Assembly: GCF_022763245.1 (NCBI RefSeq)
Contig: NZ_JALEGV010000011.1
Coordinates: 1-64,000 of the forward strand
Source: Oricola sp.
GTDB taxonomy: Bacteria > Pseudomonadota > Alphaproteobacteria > Rhizobiales > Rhizobiaceae
Length of the DNA: 64,000 nucleotides
Direction: 5' to 3'
Shown: piece after piece, positions 17,214 through 25,926 of the stretch
Layout: each line of letters begins with the position of its first letter
How positions within the stretch are numbered: the stretch's first letter is position 1
The notes under the pieces: model-generated
Seen by the model: only the letters and a program-made list of their open reading frames with translations
Told to the model about the DNA's origin: nothing
Databases searched by the model: none
Translations under genes and position numbers: made by a program

Positions 17214-18617
17214 TTAGTGACCCCGAATGTCGCCTGCGCCAGACGTGCTATGGATTGGCAGTTGGGAGGGAACGCCAAGTGGAACGACCCCTTCTAATCG
17301 GTCAATTCCATCATCCTCAAGCGCCATTAGAAAGGCAACGAGATAGTCAATCTCCCGCCGAGCCAACTCCACGCGAATAAGAAGAATGGGCGAAACGGAA
17401 TCAATCTCATCGATCTGCAACAGAGGTTCTCCGCTTTCGGCGTACTTGTCCGCATACTGGAGCGGATCGGCGTGCTGGCGAATTGCTTCATCAAGCGTCT
17501 TCGCGCTTCCGTTGTGGAAATAAGGTGCCGTGAGAGTGACATTCCGCAATGGAGGTGTCCGAAACTTGAATTTGTCAGCGGGACGGCGCGTAACTCTGAA
17601 ACGACCCGTATCGTGGCCTTGGCCGTCGTACCCGGCACCAAATGGCCTGGCTCCTATGCTATGGAACTCAAAGTCGCTGAAAAGGGGGCCGCCGTGGCAT
17701 ACTGCGCAGCGGCCCCTTCCGAAGAACAGGAAAGCGCCGCGCTTGGCTTCCAAGCCGATCGCCGTCATATCCCCTTCCAGGTACCGATCCCACGGCGTGT
17801 CGCGGGTGGCGAAGGCGATCTCCTCAAAATGCGCTAATGCGTTCCCCACGTGAACGATGGATACTTCCTCCGGTGAGGTACCGGGAAATGCTTTTTCGAA
17901 TAATCGCCGATATTCCAACTCCCAATGAGACGGCGGTGTGTCCGGTGTACCGATCAGCCTTGACACCACATGATCGAGGACAGCTGCAGTTCGATAGGGT
18001 TCTTCCAGGTCGACTACGGAAGCCGCGATTTCATTGACCAAGCCTGCATGTGCGGGTGGATTGCCACCAGGCGAAGCGTCACCAGGCAGCCCCAGCATTT
18101 CGTCGGCCTGCGTTAGAGGAAAGATTGCTTGCACGGCCATGAGATTTTCGAACCCTTCCGGAAGAAGATCTCCGAGTGGTGTCCGGAACTTCCGGTTGAC
18201 CGGATCGAGAACCTCTGCGCGGCCGTCCCAGAACATTGATTTCACCGAATTGTTGTCACGGTTCCAGAGATCGAGCGAATTGCGAGGCTGAGCGGGGCGG
18301 TCGCGGGGACGCTCGCGCGACGTTCCCAAGCCGACCCCGCCGGATCCGATGGAAGCCGGCAAGCCGTCGGAAAGCCCGGCACCAACCAAGTGGCACGTCG
18401 CGCAGGAGATGTCGCGGTTCCCCGACAGGATAGGATCGAAAAATAGCGCCTGTCCCAGTTTGAACTTCGGCGTTTCCTCGTATGGTTTCGTTGGCAAGGG
18501 CCGCAGGTTGTTAGCCGCGATAATGCGTTCGAGATAGCGGTCATAGGTCGCCTCATCCTCGGAAGGCCCAGAGCATGCGGACAACGCGATAGCGCCGAGG
18601 ACAGCGATCCATTTCAT
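17214..18617 (-). CDS. HxS-associated MauG-like di-haem protein, lipoprotein
   Basis: 467 residues. The N-terminus is a lipoprotein signal (IALSACSG, lipid Cys at residue 15). Two c-type haem motifs: CATCH at 72-76 and CAVCH at 304-308, as in bacterial cytochrome c peroxidase and MauG. MauG-type enzymes oxidise protein residues, for example making tryptophylquinone. A conserved KFRTPPLRNVTLTAPYFHNG segment typical of the family lies near residue 355. It ends the HxS operon and is coupled to the small gene upstream (ATGA at 18617). It acts in the periplasm. From memory, RefSeq has an HxS-associated MauG-like model (TIGR03981); this was not searched. Confidence 0.85.
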   Translation of the reverse strand: MKWIAVLGAIALSACSGPSEDEATYDRYLERIIAANNLRPLPTKPYEETPKFKLGQALFFDPILSGNRDISCATCHLVGAGLSDGLPASIGSGGVGLGTSRERPRDRPAQPRNSLDLWNRDNNSVKSMFWDGRAEVLDPVNRKFRTPLGDLLPEGFENLMAVQAIFPLTQADEMLGLPGDASPGGNPPAHAGLVNEIAASVVDLEEPYRTAAVLDHVVSRLIGTPDTPPSHWELEYRRLFEKAFPGTSPEEVSIVHVGNALAHFEEIAFATRDTPWDRYLEGDMTAIGLEAKRGAFLFFGRGRCAVCHGGPLFSDFEFHSIGARPFGAGYDGQGHDTGRFRVTRRPADKFKFRTPPLRNVTLTAPYFHNGSAKTLDEAIRQHADPLQYADKYAESGEPLLQIDEIDSVSPILLIRVELARREIDYLVAFLMALEDDGIDRLEGVVPLGVPSQLPIHSTSGAGDIRGH

Positions 18618-18991
18618 TGATCAATCGCTTCGACAGTGTATGGCAAGGCTGTACGCGAAGCGCGCAGGGCCGCGACGTCCAACGCGTGCAAAGAGTGCTC
18701 CTTCACTCCGGCCGCCAGCAATCTGCTGCGCATGATCTGGTAGGTTTGGCAGTCCAACATCGATACAGCCGCGCTTCGCAGCAACGGGCTACGCACGCCA
18801 TCGTCGACCTCGTTCGCGAGTGCGGTAACCTGCTGCAGATACGAGCGCGCTTCGTGGCATGCACGGGAAGCTTCGGAGTAAGCGCTACGCTGAAACGCGA
18901 GCGACAAGCCGGGAACGGAATGGTTTAAGAAAAGATCGATCCCAAGGGTTCCTGCTATCAGCCAAAGTGCGAACGATTGGCCGAGTCTCAT
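18614..18991 (-). CDS. small HxS-associated membrane-anchored protein (TIGR03982-like), second copy
   Basis: 125 residues starting MRLGQSFALWLIAGTLGIDL: one N-terminal hydrophobic helix, then a periplasmic part with Cys at CHEAR and CQTYQIMRSRLLAAG. It shares layout and the C-x-x-Y-x-x-(M/L)R pattern with the 132-residue protein at 20234-20632, so the operon holds two related small proteins, each followed by a MauG-like gene. Coupled on both sides by ATGA overlaps. Function unknown. Confidence 0.65.
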   Translation of the reverse strand: MRLGQSFALWLIAGTLGIDLFLNHSVPGLSLAFQRSAYSEASRACHEARSYLQQVTALANEVDDGVRSPLLRSAAVSMLDCQTYQIMRSRLLAAGVKEHSLHALDVAALRASRTALPYTVEAIDQ

Positions 18992-20250
18992 TCCGCGCCC
19001 CCTGCCACGTTGCCACTTCGCGAGCCCTGGAAATTCGCATCATCAAAGCTCAGAGTTCCGAGGAACGCGACCAGATTATCGATATCGTCCTCATCAAGCT
19101 CGACGCCCCAAATCGGCTCCTTGGCCCACTGTCCGAGCCGCCGGTAGAATTCGGCACGTTGTTGCCGATCCAAAGGCAGAGTCATAGCCCGGAAGGGGTC
19201 AACGTGCGCAAGGATCGCATCGCGCAGATCGGCCACAGCGCCAGAATGGGAATACGGCCCTGTCGATGCGACGTTGTAGAGAGGCGGAGTCCTGAACTTG
19301 TAAAGATCGTCGGGATCCATCGTAACATTGAACCGACCGTAATCGATGCCGAATCCATTCCGGCCATACCCGAACTGCGAAAAAGGAATGGCATGAAACG
19401 AAAGGTCGCTGAAGAACGGGCCGTTGTGGCAGGCGACGCACCGGCCCCTTCCGTAGAACAACAGCCCTCCGGCGAGTTCTTCGTCGCTTATGTCGCCTTC
19501 GTCGAAAACGAAGCGGTGGAAGCCGGTCGGCTGCAGTCGAAATCGGTCTCGGATGAACGCCGCAATGCTTTCAGCGACGTGCAAGAAGCGGATGTCGCCT
19601 CGCTCAAAGTCATATGCATCTACCAGCGCTGCGGCAAGCATCGGATCAGCCTGCACCCGCCCCTCGATCGTCGTATAGATCGATTGTGCCGAAGAGACCG
19701 ACTCCGTTCGCAGCGCCTCCGCAGCTTCATCGTCCCGGAGCATTTCCCTGATTTCCACTGGCGGCAAATGCGCGGCCACGACGAGTGGGTCATCCGACGG
19801 CACCAGGTCACCGAACTGGCTTGCGACCTCGCCGGAAGAGCTGTCGACCTTCCCGTCCCAGAAGAAGACGTCGAAGCCCAGAGAGCCCCGCCCCCAGAAC
19901 GGCAATGTATTGCGTGGAAGCATGTCTCCGCCACGCTGCATACGCTGTATGCCTTCCCCAGATCCGCGAGTTCCAATGCCAAGCGGGATCCCGTCGGACG
20001 AGCTAAAACGGTCGAGGTGACATGATTGGCAGGCGATTTCGCGCGTGAGCGATAGCTCTTTGCTCTCGAAAAGAAGTTTTCCGGCGGCGGCTTGCTTCGG
20101 TGAAACGGATGGCCAAAGTGACACGACTTGCACGATTCCTGCTTTGAGTGCCTGATCGCGCAAAACGCTTTCACGAAGATCGTCTGCGACGCTGCCGTGC
20201 CCAATTTGCAGAAAGAGCAAGCAGGCAAGTGCGCTAGTAGCGTATCTCAT
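18988..20250 (-). CDS. HxS-associated MauG-like di-haem protein, secreted
   Basis: 420 residues from the ATG at 20250. Sec-type signal peptide (MRYATSALACLLFLQIGHGS). Haem motifs CQSCH at residues 74-78 and CVACH at 271-275, plus the family segment YKFRTPPLYNVASTGPYSHSG. Paralogous to the lipoprotein at 17214-18617 but without the lipid Cys. Predicted to be a periplasmic oxidase that modifies a protein partner, possibly HxsA. It overlaps the small gene upstream by 17 bases and is coupled to the downstream one. Confidence 0.87.
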   Translation of the reverse strand: MRYATSALACLLFLQIGHGSVADDLRESVLRDQALKAGIVQVVSLWPSVSPKQAAAGKLLFESKELSLTREIACQSCHLDRFSSSDGIPLGIGTRGSGEGIQRMQRGGDMLPRNTLPFWGRGSLGFDVFFWDGKVDSSSGEVASQFGDLVPSDDPLVVAAHLPPVEIREMLRDDEAAEALRTESVSSAQSIYTTIEGRVQADPMLAAALVDAYDFERGDIRFLHVAESIAAFIRDRFRLQPTGFHRFVFDEGDISDEELAGGLLFYGRGRCVACHNGPFFSDLSFHAIPFSQFGYGRNGFGIDYGRFNVTMDPDDLYKFRTPPLYNVASTGPYSHSGAVADLRDAILAHVDPFRAMTLPLDRQQRAEFYRRLGQWAKEPIWGVELDEDDIDNLVAFLGTLSFDDANFQGSRSGNVAGGAE

Positions 20251-20632
20251 GGATCTCGATGACCTGCCCAAGGTCCTCCGCTTTCGCCTCGATCGCTTTC
20301 AGGCCCATCAGGCTAAGATCGTTTTCGTCCAAGCCCCACTGAATGAGCCGCTTCCGTAGGAGGTCATAGTCCTGACAATCGAGTAGCCCGACTTCCGCCG
20401 CACGCAGGCTGGCCACTGTCTCCTTGCCGGGACTGTGAACGACTTGCTGCTTGGCGATCAGGTGCTCGCGCATCGCGCGGTCGCAGCGGTACGTCGCTTC
20501 CTGATAGCGCTCCTCACTGACGAGAATGACAACGTTCTTCCGCAGCGGCGTAGCAAGCAGGCCTGTGGCGACGCCGGCCGAAAACAGCAACGCCGCGCCC
20601 GCGATCCTACTTCGCTGCGATGCCACAAGCAT
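20234..20632 (-). CDS. small HxS system protein (TIGR03982-like)
   Basis: 132 residues from the ATG at 20632; longer readings go back into hxsA. N-terminal hydrophobic helix (IAGAALLFSAGVATGLLATP), then a periplasmic region with CDRAM and CQDYDLLRKRLIQWG. Resembles the family I recall as TIGR03982 (His-Xaa-Ser system protein). It overlaps the end of hxsA by 26 bases. Possibly a substrate or partner for the adjacent MauG-like protein. Confidence 0.72.
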   Translation of the reverse strand: MLVASQRSRIAGAALLFSAGVATGLLATPLRKNVVILVSEERYQEATYRCDRAMREHLIAKQQVVHSPGKETVASLRAAEVGLLDCQDYDLLRKRLIQWGLDENDLSLMGLKAIEAKAEDLGQVIEIHEIRY

Positions 20633-21146
20633 CGAGTACCTCCGGAGTGATCGTGCCGGTGATCCTGAATCCCCATTGCTCCTGGAATTTGGCGATCGCA
20701 GCGGCTGTTTCCGGACCGACGCGACCGTCGATCGCGCCAAGATCGTACCCGAAAAGCATCAGGCAGGTCTGCACCTGCAGCACTATTTGCATGAATTTCG
20801 GGGAGTTGCCGGGCAAAGTTCTTGGAGCGGACGGTACTTTCGGGAGTACCTGTTGCGGTGGCGTCGAATCGTACAAACGAGGTGAAGGCGACGGGGCGGG
20901 CGAAGGTGCAGGTCTTACGTAAGAGCCGCCGGACGACGACCGATGGCTGCTGTGGGAACCGTGGGATCCATGGCTGGAGTGCGATCTATGCGCCGCCAAG
21001 GTGTACTTATGCTCGAGCTTGAAAACGTCGAACAATGAAGGACCCTTCACCTCCTTGTCCTTGCGTGCCGAAATCGGCAACGCGTGGCTGTTTGCAGGAA
21101 TAAATCCCGCTGCCATGAGTGACGGGATTAGGAACTTAAGCTTCAA
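20607..21146 (-). CDS. hxsA: His-Xaa-Ser repeat protein HxsA
   Basis: 179 residues. Signal peptide at 1-22 (ending NSHA). Residues 53-70 are six perfect His-x-Ser triplets (HRS HSS HGS HGS HSS HRS). A Pro/Ser-rich linker follows, then a C-terminal peptidoglycan-binding-like domain (about 118-178: LMLFGYDLGAIDGRVGPETA). In the HxS system of Haft and Basu, HxsA is the presumed target of the radical SAM enzymes HxsB and HxsC. It overlaps hxsC by 11 bases. Secreted protein that can hold on to the cell wall. Confidence 0.93.
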   Translation of the reverse strand: MKLKFLIPSLMAAGFIPANSHALPISARKDKEVKGPSLFDVFKLEHKYTLAAHRSHSSHGSHGSHSSHRSSSGGSYVRPAPSPAPSPSPRLYDSTPPQQVLPKVPSAPRTLPGNSPKFMQIVLQVQTCLMLFGYDLGAIDGRVGPETAAAIAKFQEQWGFRITGTITPEVLDACGIAAK

Positions 21147-22242
21147 TCTGTTCTAGCCCCAGCCTAGAAAAACCTCTTGCTTCAGGATACCACGTAAAGA
21201 ATCCTCCACAATCCTTACGCGATACACATCCATCGCATTCGCGCAGATAGCGTTGCTTCCAGTCCGAAATCGATGGCGCCGCGAATGCACGATAGCTTTC
21301 GGGTACCGTGCAGAGCGGGAAATTGTAGAGCGCGACGTTCACGCCTCGGCCTCGGGCCACGTCTATGGCCGCTCCGATCGGAGCGAAACACTCGCTGTTG
21401 TCAAAGAATAGCTTGTCCCAGTTCATCCGGCCGAAGCCGATGTTCTCGAGCTGCATGATCGCCCATTTGGAGATGAAGGGCAGCTGGACGGAGACATATT
21501 CAGCCAAGGACTCGAGCGCTGGCGCATTCGTTTTCAAGACGACTGTGCGCAGTTCGATCAAGGCGCCGCCACGCGCCAGCACGCCAAGCGAATTCATCAG
21601 TTTGTCGAATGCGCCGGGCTTTCTGACGATCGCGTCGTGGAGACTAGATTCCCTTGCATACAACGGCACGCCCCACAGTACCTTTCCGTTGGATAGCTCC
21701 CTGAGTATGCCGACGTCGGTCTCGTCAAAGTGTTGAGCGTTGGTTAGCACGTGAAAGCTGAGATCGGGTCGGGCGGCCAATGTGCGGCGGAGCAGTTCAA
21801 ATACCTGATCCTTGAACAGCATGGGTTCTCCGCCCGTGATCCCGATGGTCATGCCCTTGGGAGCAAGAACGGCTGCTTGTTGGAACAGAGGAAAGAGATC
21901 GACGTGATACCTCTTCGGAGGCTGCGAGCACATGGTGCAGATCTGATCGCAACGTTCGGTAACGAGAAAGGCATTGTGCGGAGACTCGGCTCGCAGAAGG
22001 CGGTGGCCGACCTTCCTGGTGGGATCAACCAGCAGCACGTCGCCCGCCAGATCGGACGAGCGGATTCCTGAAAGACGCAATTCGCCATGGCGGGTCTGAT
22101 ATGCGCATTTCTCATCCTCCGAATGCACTAACAGCGCGTCCCAAAGCCCGCTTATCGTCGTGTCCGCTGTTGCGCCGGACAGCCGGACCACAAAAGGATC
22201 CTCACGGGTCGCGCCTTCAACTTGTATGCGCAGAGGTATCAT
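21136..22242 (-). CDS. hxsC: radical SAM protein HxsC of the His-Xaa-Ser system
   Basis: 368 residues from the ATG at 22242, inside the end of hxsB. The [4Fe-4S] motif CDQICTMC (Cys 98, 102, 105) is the radical SAM CxxxCxxC; ITGGEPMLF is the SAM-binding GGE motif. A Cys-rich C-terminal block (CDGCVSRKDCGG) may bind another cluster. HxsC is one of two radical SAM enzymes always found with HxsA; the modification is unknown. It acts in the cytoplasm before HxsA export. Confidence 0.9.
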   Translation of the reverse strand: MIPLRIQVEGATREDPFVVRLSGATADTTISGLWDALLVHSEDEKCAYQTRHGELRLSGIRSSDLAGDVLLVDPTRKVGHRLLRAESPHNAFLVTERCDQICTMCSQPPKRYHVDLFPLFQQAAVLAPKGMTIGITGGEPMLFKDQVFELLRRTLAARPDLSFHVLTNAQHFDETDVGILRELSNGKVLWGVPLYARESSLHDAIVRKPGAFDKLMNSLGVLARGGALIELRTVVLKTNAPALESLAEYVSVQLPFISKWAIMQLENIGFGRMNWDKLFFDNSECFAPIGAAIDVARGRGVNVALYNFPLCTVPESYRAFAAPSISDWKQRYLRECDGCVSRKDCGGFFTWYPEARGFSRLGLEQIEA

Positions 22243-23644
22243 GATGTTCCGGAGCGAGGGAGTTCGGCCAGGTTGCAAGGCCGGCCCATTTTCTGAGTGA
22301 GTAGAGCACCCGTTCGTCGCTGCTGTAGATCAGACTCATGGCCTTGTCGAAGACCGCTAGTTGTCGGCCGCAAAACCACGTGTCCTGTCGCGGGATGTCG
22401 ACGCGACGGTATCGCGAAACGTCATCAATAGGGTCTGTGCCGCAGAACGGCTGGTAGGGGCAATGAATGCAGTCGGGATCGAAATTGTTAAATGCAGAGG
22501 GTACTCGCGCCGCGATCGCCTCTTGGTCGATACCATCGTGAGCGGTCCCGATCGACAGGTCGATCTGGCCAATACGCGACAGCATTCGAGCCTCATCGCT
22601 TGGATACAGTCGACCATCGAAGTCGATAAGCACGTAATCCGAAGCCGGAAGGCTCGGATTGCGCAAGTCGACGTGGCCGTCGTGGCCTGGTTGGAGCATC
22701 CGGCGTAGGCAGAGGGATAGATAGAATTCCTCCATGACGTGTCCGGTTTGGAAATTCCGGTCGATGAGGAAATCGATGAACTCGTCATAGAATGCGTTCC
22801 ATCGCGAAAGGTCATCACGCTGCGCTCGGCGCCGTCGCGCGAAGCCGTGATAATTGACTGGCCTTAGATAGATCGACGAGAATCCGTAGGATTCAAATGC
22901 AGTGACCAAGGTTTCAATTTCGGGCGGGTCGTCGATATCGACAGTAGGTAGGGCAGAAACTCTCTGACCAAACCTCTGGACGACGGTATCGAGGTTCTCG
23001 AAGAATTCCTCGGTCAGCGCGCGGTTCCGTGTCCGATAGCGTTCATGATGGAGCAACCCTCCGTCGAGCGACGTGCTCGTATAAGTATCCACGGCATCCA
23101 GAAAACCGATCTCGTCCGGACCGAGCCGCTGCAAATTGGTGCAAACCACGAACTCCGACCGGCTGAAGCGCTTCCGGCAGTGGTCGCGCACGCGCCGAAG
23201 GAGGTCGGATCGCAACAGCGGTTCTCCTCCCTGAAACTCGACCTTGATCTCGTCCGTTTCCAGCCGATCAAGAAAGCCCAGAACGGCTTCAAGCGTATCG
23301 GTGTCCCAGTCGTATCCTTTCGCGTTCTCGGCCGCCCTGGACACTTGGCAATAGGTGCACGTCAGATTGCATCGCAGCGTGGGAACGAGAATGACATAGG
23401 CTATCTTCTCACGTGCAGACTGCCTTGCCGTCCAACGCCAGGTAAATGACGTGTGTTGGAGATCCCCAACCCGGTTGAACGCGTGCCCGTGTTCATACAG
23501 GAACTTACGGTCGGTGTCCGAGAGCGCACTATCCACATAGCGTTGTAGGAAGGCCGGATCAGAAACGAAGTATCCTCCGGCATCATCTGCGAAGAGGACG
23601 CGGCTAGGACCCAATTCCCGAAATCGGAGTGGCCATATCTTCAT
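22217..23644 (-). CDS. hxsB: radical SAM protein HxsB of the His-Xaa-Ser system
   Basis: 475 residues from the ATG at 23644, which overlaps the TGA of hxsD (ATGA). Radical SAM motif CNLTCTYC (Cys 92, 96, 99), GGEPLL as the SAM-binding motif, and a C-terminal SPASM-like Cys set (CIHCPYQPFCGTD, later WFCGRQ) for auxiliary clusters, as in enzymes that modify peptides. Together with HxsC it is expected to modify HxsA. Long upstream extensions of the frame were discarded. Confidence 0.92.
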   Translation of the reverse strand: MKIWPLRFRELGPSRVLFADDAGGYFVSDPAFLQRYVDSALSDTDRKFLYEHGHAFNRVGDLQHTSFTWRWTARQSAREKIAYVILVPTLRCNLTCTYCQVSRAAENAKGYDWDTDTLEAVLGFLDRLETDEIKVEFQGGEPLLRSDLLRRVRDHCRKRFSRSEFVVCTNLQRLGPDEIGFLDAVDTYTSTSLDGGLLHHERYRTRNRALTEEFFENLDTVVQRFGQRVSALPTVDIDDPPEIETLVTAFESYGFSSIYLRPVNYHGFARRRRAQRDDLSRWNAFYDEFIDFLIDRNFQTGHVMEEFYLSLCLRRMLQPGHDGHVDLRNPSLPASDYVLIDFDGRLYPSDEARMLSRIGQIDLSIGTAHDGIDQEAIAARVPSAFNNFDPDCIHCPYQPFCGTDPIDDVSRYRRVDIPRQDTWFCGRQLAVFDKAMSLIYSSDERVLYSLRKWAGLATWPNSLAPEHHDTSAHTS

Positions 23645-23940
23645 CGGCGCGTCACAGCGCTGATCAGGTCCTGGCGCATCGAGAGTGTTTCGGCAAAGAT
23701 TCTTTCTCGATAGAGAGCATAGTTGATCTCTTTGGCGATGGTCTCTTCGGCTACATCGAATTCGCCCGAAACCTCGATGCAATTGTCGCACAAGGTAAAG
23801 CGGGCGGCCGGATACAGATACCCCAACCGTGCAATTGCCAATTCCGCGTATTTTTTGAGCAGTGCTGGAATTACAACCCTGATTCTCGCCTCCCCAAGTC
23901 GCCGAATACGAATGCTACGAATTGCGGCGGAACTGTACAA
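23641..23940 (-). CDS. hxsD: HxsD-like protein of the His-Xaa-Ser system
   Basis: 99 residues. The C-terminal half, EINYALYRERIFAETLSMRQDLI, matches HxsD, where a (N/I)xxLYRxxIxxETxxxRxLI pattern is characteristic. A TTG at 23940 is the first start after a stop; no ATG occurs in the first 30 codons, so the start remains uncertain. First gene of the operon and coupled to hxsB. HxsD is small and may present the substrate to the radical SAM enzymes; that role is inferred. Confidence 0.75.
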   Translation of the reverse strand: MYSSAAIRSIRIRRLGEARIRVVIPALLKKYAELAIARLGYLYPAARFTLCDNCIEVSGEFDVAEETIAKEINYALYRERIFAETLSMRQDLISAVTRR

Positions 23941-24145
23941 CTATTTGATGTGCCGTACGCCGCTCATGTTTTCGTGCATCCGCTCCGAGCCGGACTGTTA
24001 GCTCAATGCCCATGCTGGATAGTCACCCACTGATCGATCCGATGTCGCTCGAAGCACGTTCGGAAAAAACACTCATTAAATGCGAATGCGAATTGACCGC
24101 TTGCGCCAACTTGGGATGAGCGTCGAGCGCTCCGAATAGTGATCC
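23941..24145. other. intergenic region between hxsD and the ParB/RepB gene
   Basis: About 205 bp between tandem minus-strand genes. It would hold the HxS operon promoter (minus strand) and the end of the ParB/RepB operon. No clear operator or terminator was identified. Confidence 0.35.
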
Positions 24146-25036
24146 CTATGCTGCTTTTTGCAGGTCCGCTATCTTCTGGAATTCAGAAAGGATGTCCCCA
24201 TAGTGCTGGGCCAGGTAACGCACGACTTGGGCATTTCCCAAGAGCCTGGACACATAGCCGACCGCCAGAACCAGATCCAGGTTATCGGCACTGTATCGCT
24301 CTTCCACTGCCCGCAATTCGCGATCAAGGTTCTCGGATTCCCTATGCATGATGGCAATCTGATCCTCGGTGAGCCCCCGAGGCTGGCGCCGCTTACCCTC
24401 AACCAGCTGATCTGCCGGCGTCGCTGCCACCAGCGATTTCGCGTAGCTGATCGAAAACCGGTTCATGGTGATCATGGCCTGCGCAGCCTCGATCTGTCGC
24501 ATAGGCTTGAGGAAGCGCAGTTCCGTGAACACCGCGAGCGGCACATGACGATCCTTCAGAAGATCTACCGCCTCGGGGCAAATTCCGACCAGCAGGTTCC
24601 GCTTCATCCGGATGTTGGCGATATTGACGTTTAGCGCGCGCGCTAGCCGTTCCTCCGGAACGCCTTTCTTTATCGCATTCAAGATCATCTTGTGTTCCTG
24701 AATAATCGCGATCCTACTTATCCTCTTGTTGTAGGTGAACGCTTCATCATCGGTCGCAACCAGGCAGACGACCTCTTTCTCGCCTCGGTCACGGAGGATG
24801 TCTACGCGAAGATGCCCGTCGAGTAGGTGGTAGATATTTTGGTCGAGCGCATCCCGAGCAACAACCGGTGGCTCGATAATGCCGACTTCGGAGATCGATG
24901 CGGCTATCTGCGCGTATTTCACCGATTTTCGGACGGCAGCAGAAACCTCTCGAAGCGGTGATATTGCATCAATGGCAATACGTAAACTCGACTCTTCGAA
25001 ACCAAGCTTGAGCGGCGGATTCCGTCGGCTTGTCAT
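24146..25036 (-). CDS. ParB/RepB-like partition protein
   Basis: 296 residues. ParB N-terminal domain at about 45-125 (GIIEPPVVARDALDQNIYHLLDGHLRVD), HTH region about 128-185 and a RepB-type C-terminal region (EDQIAIMHRESENLDRELRA). Plasmid partition proteins of this kind bind centromere-like sites; no ParA is present. It overlaps the second ParB gene (ATGA at 25036). Third gene of the recombinase-ParB-RepB set. Confidence 0.78.
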   Translation of the reverse strand: MTSRRNPPLKLGFEESSLRIAIDAISPLREVSAAVRKSVKYAQIAASISEVGIIEPPVVARDALDQNIYHLLDGHLRVDILRDRGEKEVVCLVATDDEAFTYNKRISRIAIIQEHKMILNAIKKGVPEERLARALNVNIANIRMKRNLLVGICPEAVDLLKDRHVPLAVFTELRFLKPMRQIEAAQAMITMNRFSISYAKSLVAATPADQLVEGKRRQPRGLTEDQIAIMHRESENLDRELRAVEERYSADNLDLVLAVGYVSRLLGNAQVVRYLAQHYGDILSEFQKIADLQKAA

Positions 25037-25926
25037 GGACGTCGCTCCGCCGCACCGTAGATCCGGCGGGATATCGCCTCCGGCATCGTCCCGAGCCCTT
25101 CGGTCTCGAGCAGTTCGGAGAAGCCAGCGTCACGAGACAGGCGTTTCAAGGCCTCCGAGATCAGCGCTAGACGATCCCTCGTCGCGTTTGCTCGCCGAAT
25201 GAGATCTCGTTTGTGTTCGGCGTCCTCCTCATATGCACGAAGAAGCGCCTTCGAGGAGATCCGTTCGGGTGCGGGCTTGTCATAGTTTGGCAGGCCCGGT
25301 CCGCGGCGTCGTCGTCGCTCAACAAGCTTCTTCGCAACAAGGAGTTTCTTGCCGCGCAAGATTCCCTTCTCGTAAGCATCTTGCAGTGCGCGCTGAACCC
25401 CATGGTCATCCGCCTCGGCTATCTCTACCGCCACGCTGAGCGGAATTGTACGTGCCTCCACCGATTGCAGGAGCCGATGCTCGCCCTGTTCGAGGAGGCG
25501 CGAAACCCCATAGACATACTCGGCCGACAGTCCGGTCTTGCTGGCGATTGCGGGAACTGAGTAGCCTTCCTTGCGCATACGACCGATGTCCTGAAGAAGG
25601 TCCATCGCTTTGTGCTGCCTGCGAGCGCAGTTTTCGACGAGGCTGGAAATCATGCAGTCCTCTACGTCTGCGTTTACTACCAAGGCAGGCACCTCCATCT
25701 GGCCGAGCTCTTGATAGGCCTCCAAGCGACCCTGCCCGCAGACGAGGTCATAGAAGGGCCCATCAGCCTCGGCCCGTCGAGTAACGGTAATTGGCCTCTT
25801 CAAACCAATCTGCGCGATGTTCTCGACGATCTCTTTGAACACACGTTTGTTTCGAAGCCTCGGATTAACAACTGATATACGGTCGATCGGTATCCATTCG
25901 ACCCGTTGGGCTGGTCGTGCTGTCAT
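25033..25926 (-). CDS. ParB-like nuclease-domain protein
   Basis: 297 residues from the ATG at 25926, which shares an A with the TAA stop of the recombinase (TAATG); a longer reading into the recombinase gene was rejected. ParB domain at about 10-105 (GLKRPITVTRR, then CGQGRLEAYQELGQMEVPAL) and HTH segment (SVPAIASKTGLSAEYVYGVSRLLEQG). Similar in plan to the next gene. Together they form the partner pair typical of this recombinase module. Confidence 0.8.
   Translation of the reverse strand: MTARPAQRVEWIPIDRISVVNPRLRNKRVFKEIVENIAQIGLKRPITVTRRAEADGPFYDLVCGQGRLEAYQELGQMEVPALVVNADVEDCMISSLVENCARRQHKAMDLLQDIGRMRKEGYSVPAIASKTGLSAEYVYGVSRLLEQGEHRLLQSVEARTIPLSVAVEIAEADDHGVQRALQDAYEKGILRGKKLLVAKKLVERRRRRGPGLPNYDKPAPERISSKALLRAYEEDAEHKRDLIRRANATRDRLALISEALKRLSRDAGFSELLETEGLGTMPEAISRRIYGAAERRP

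Noticed and set aside
18859-20025. 388-codon plus-strand frame opposite the MauG-like genes
   Set aside because: It spans two clearly coding minus-strand genes with haem motifs and shows no domain of its own.
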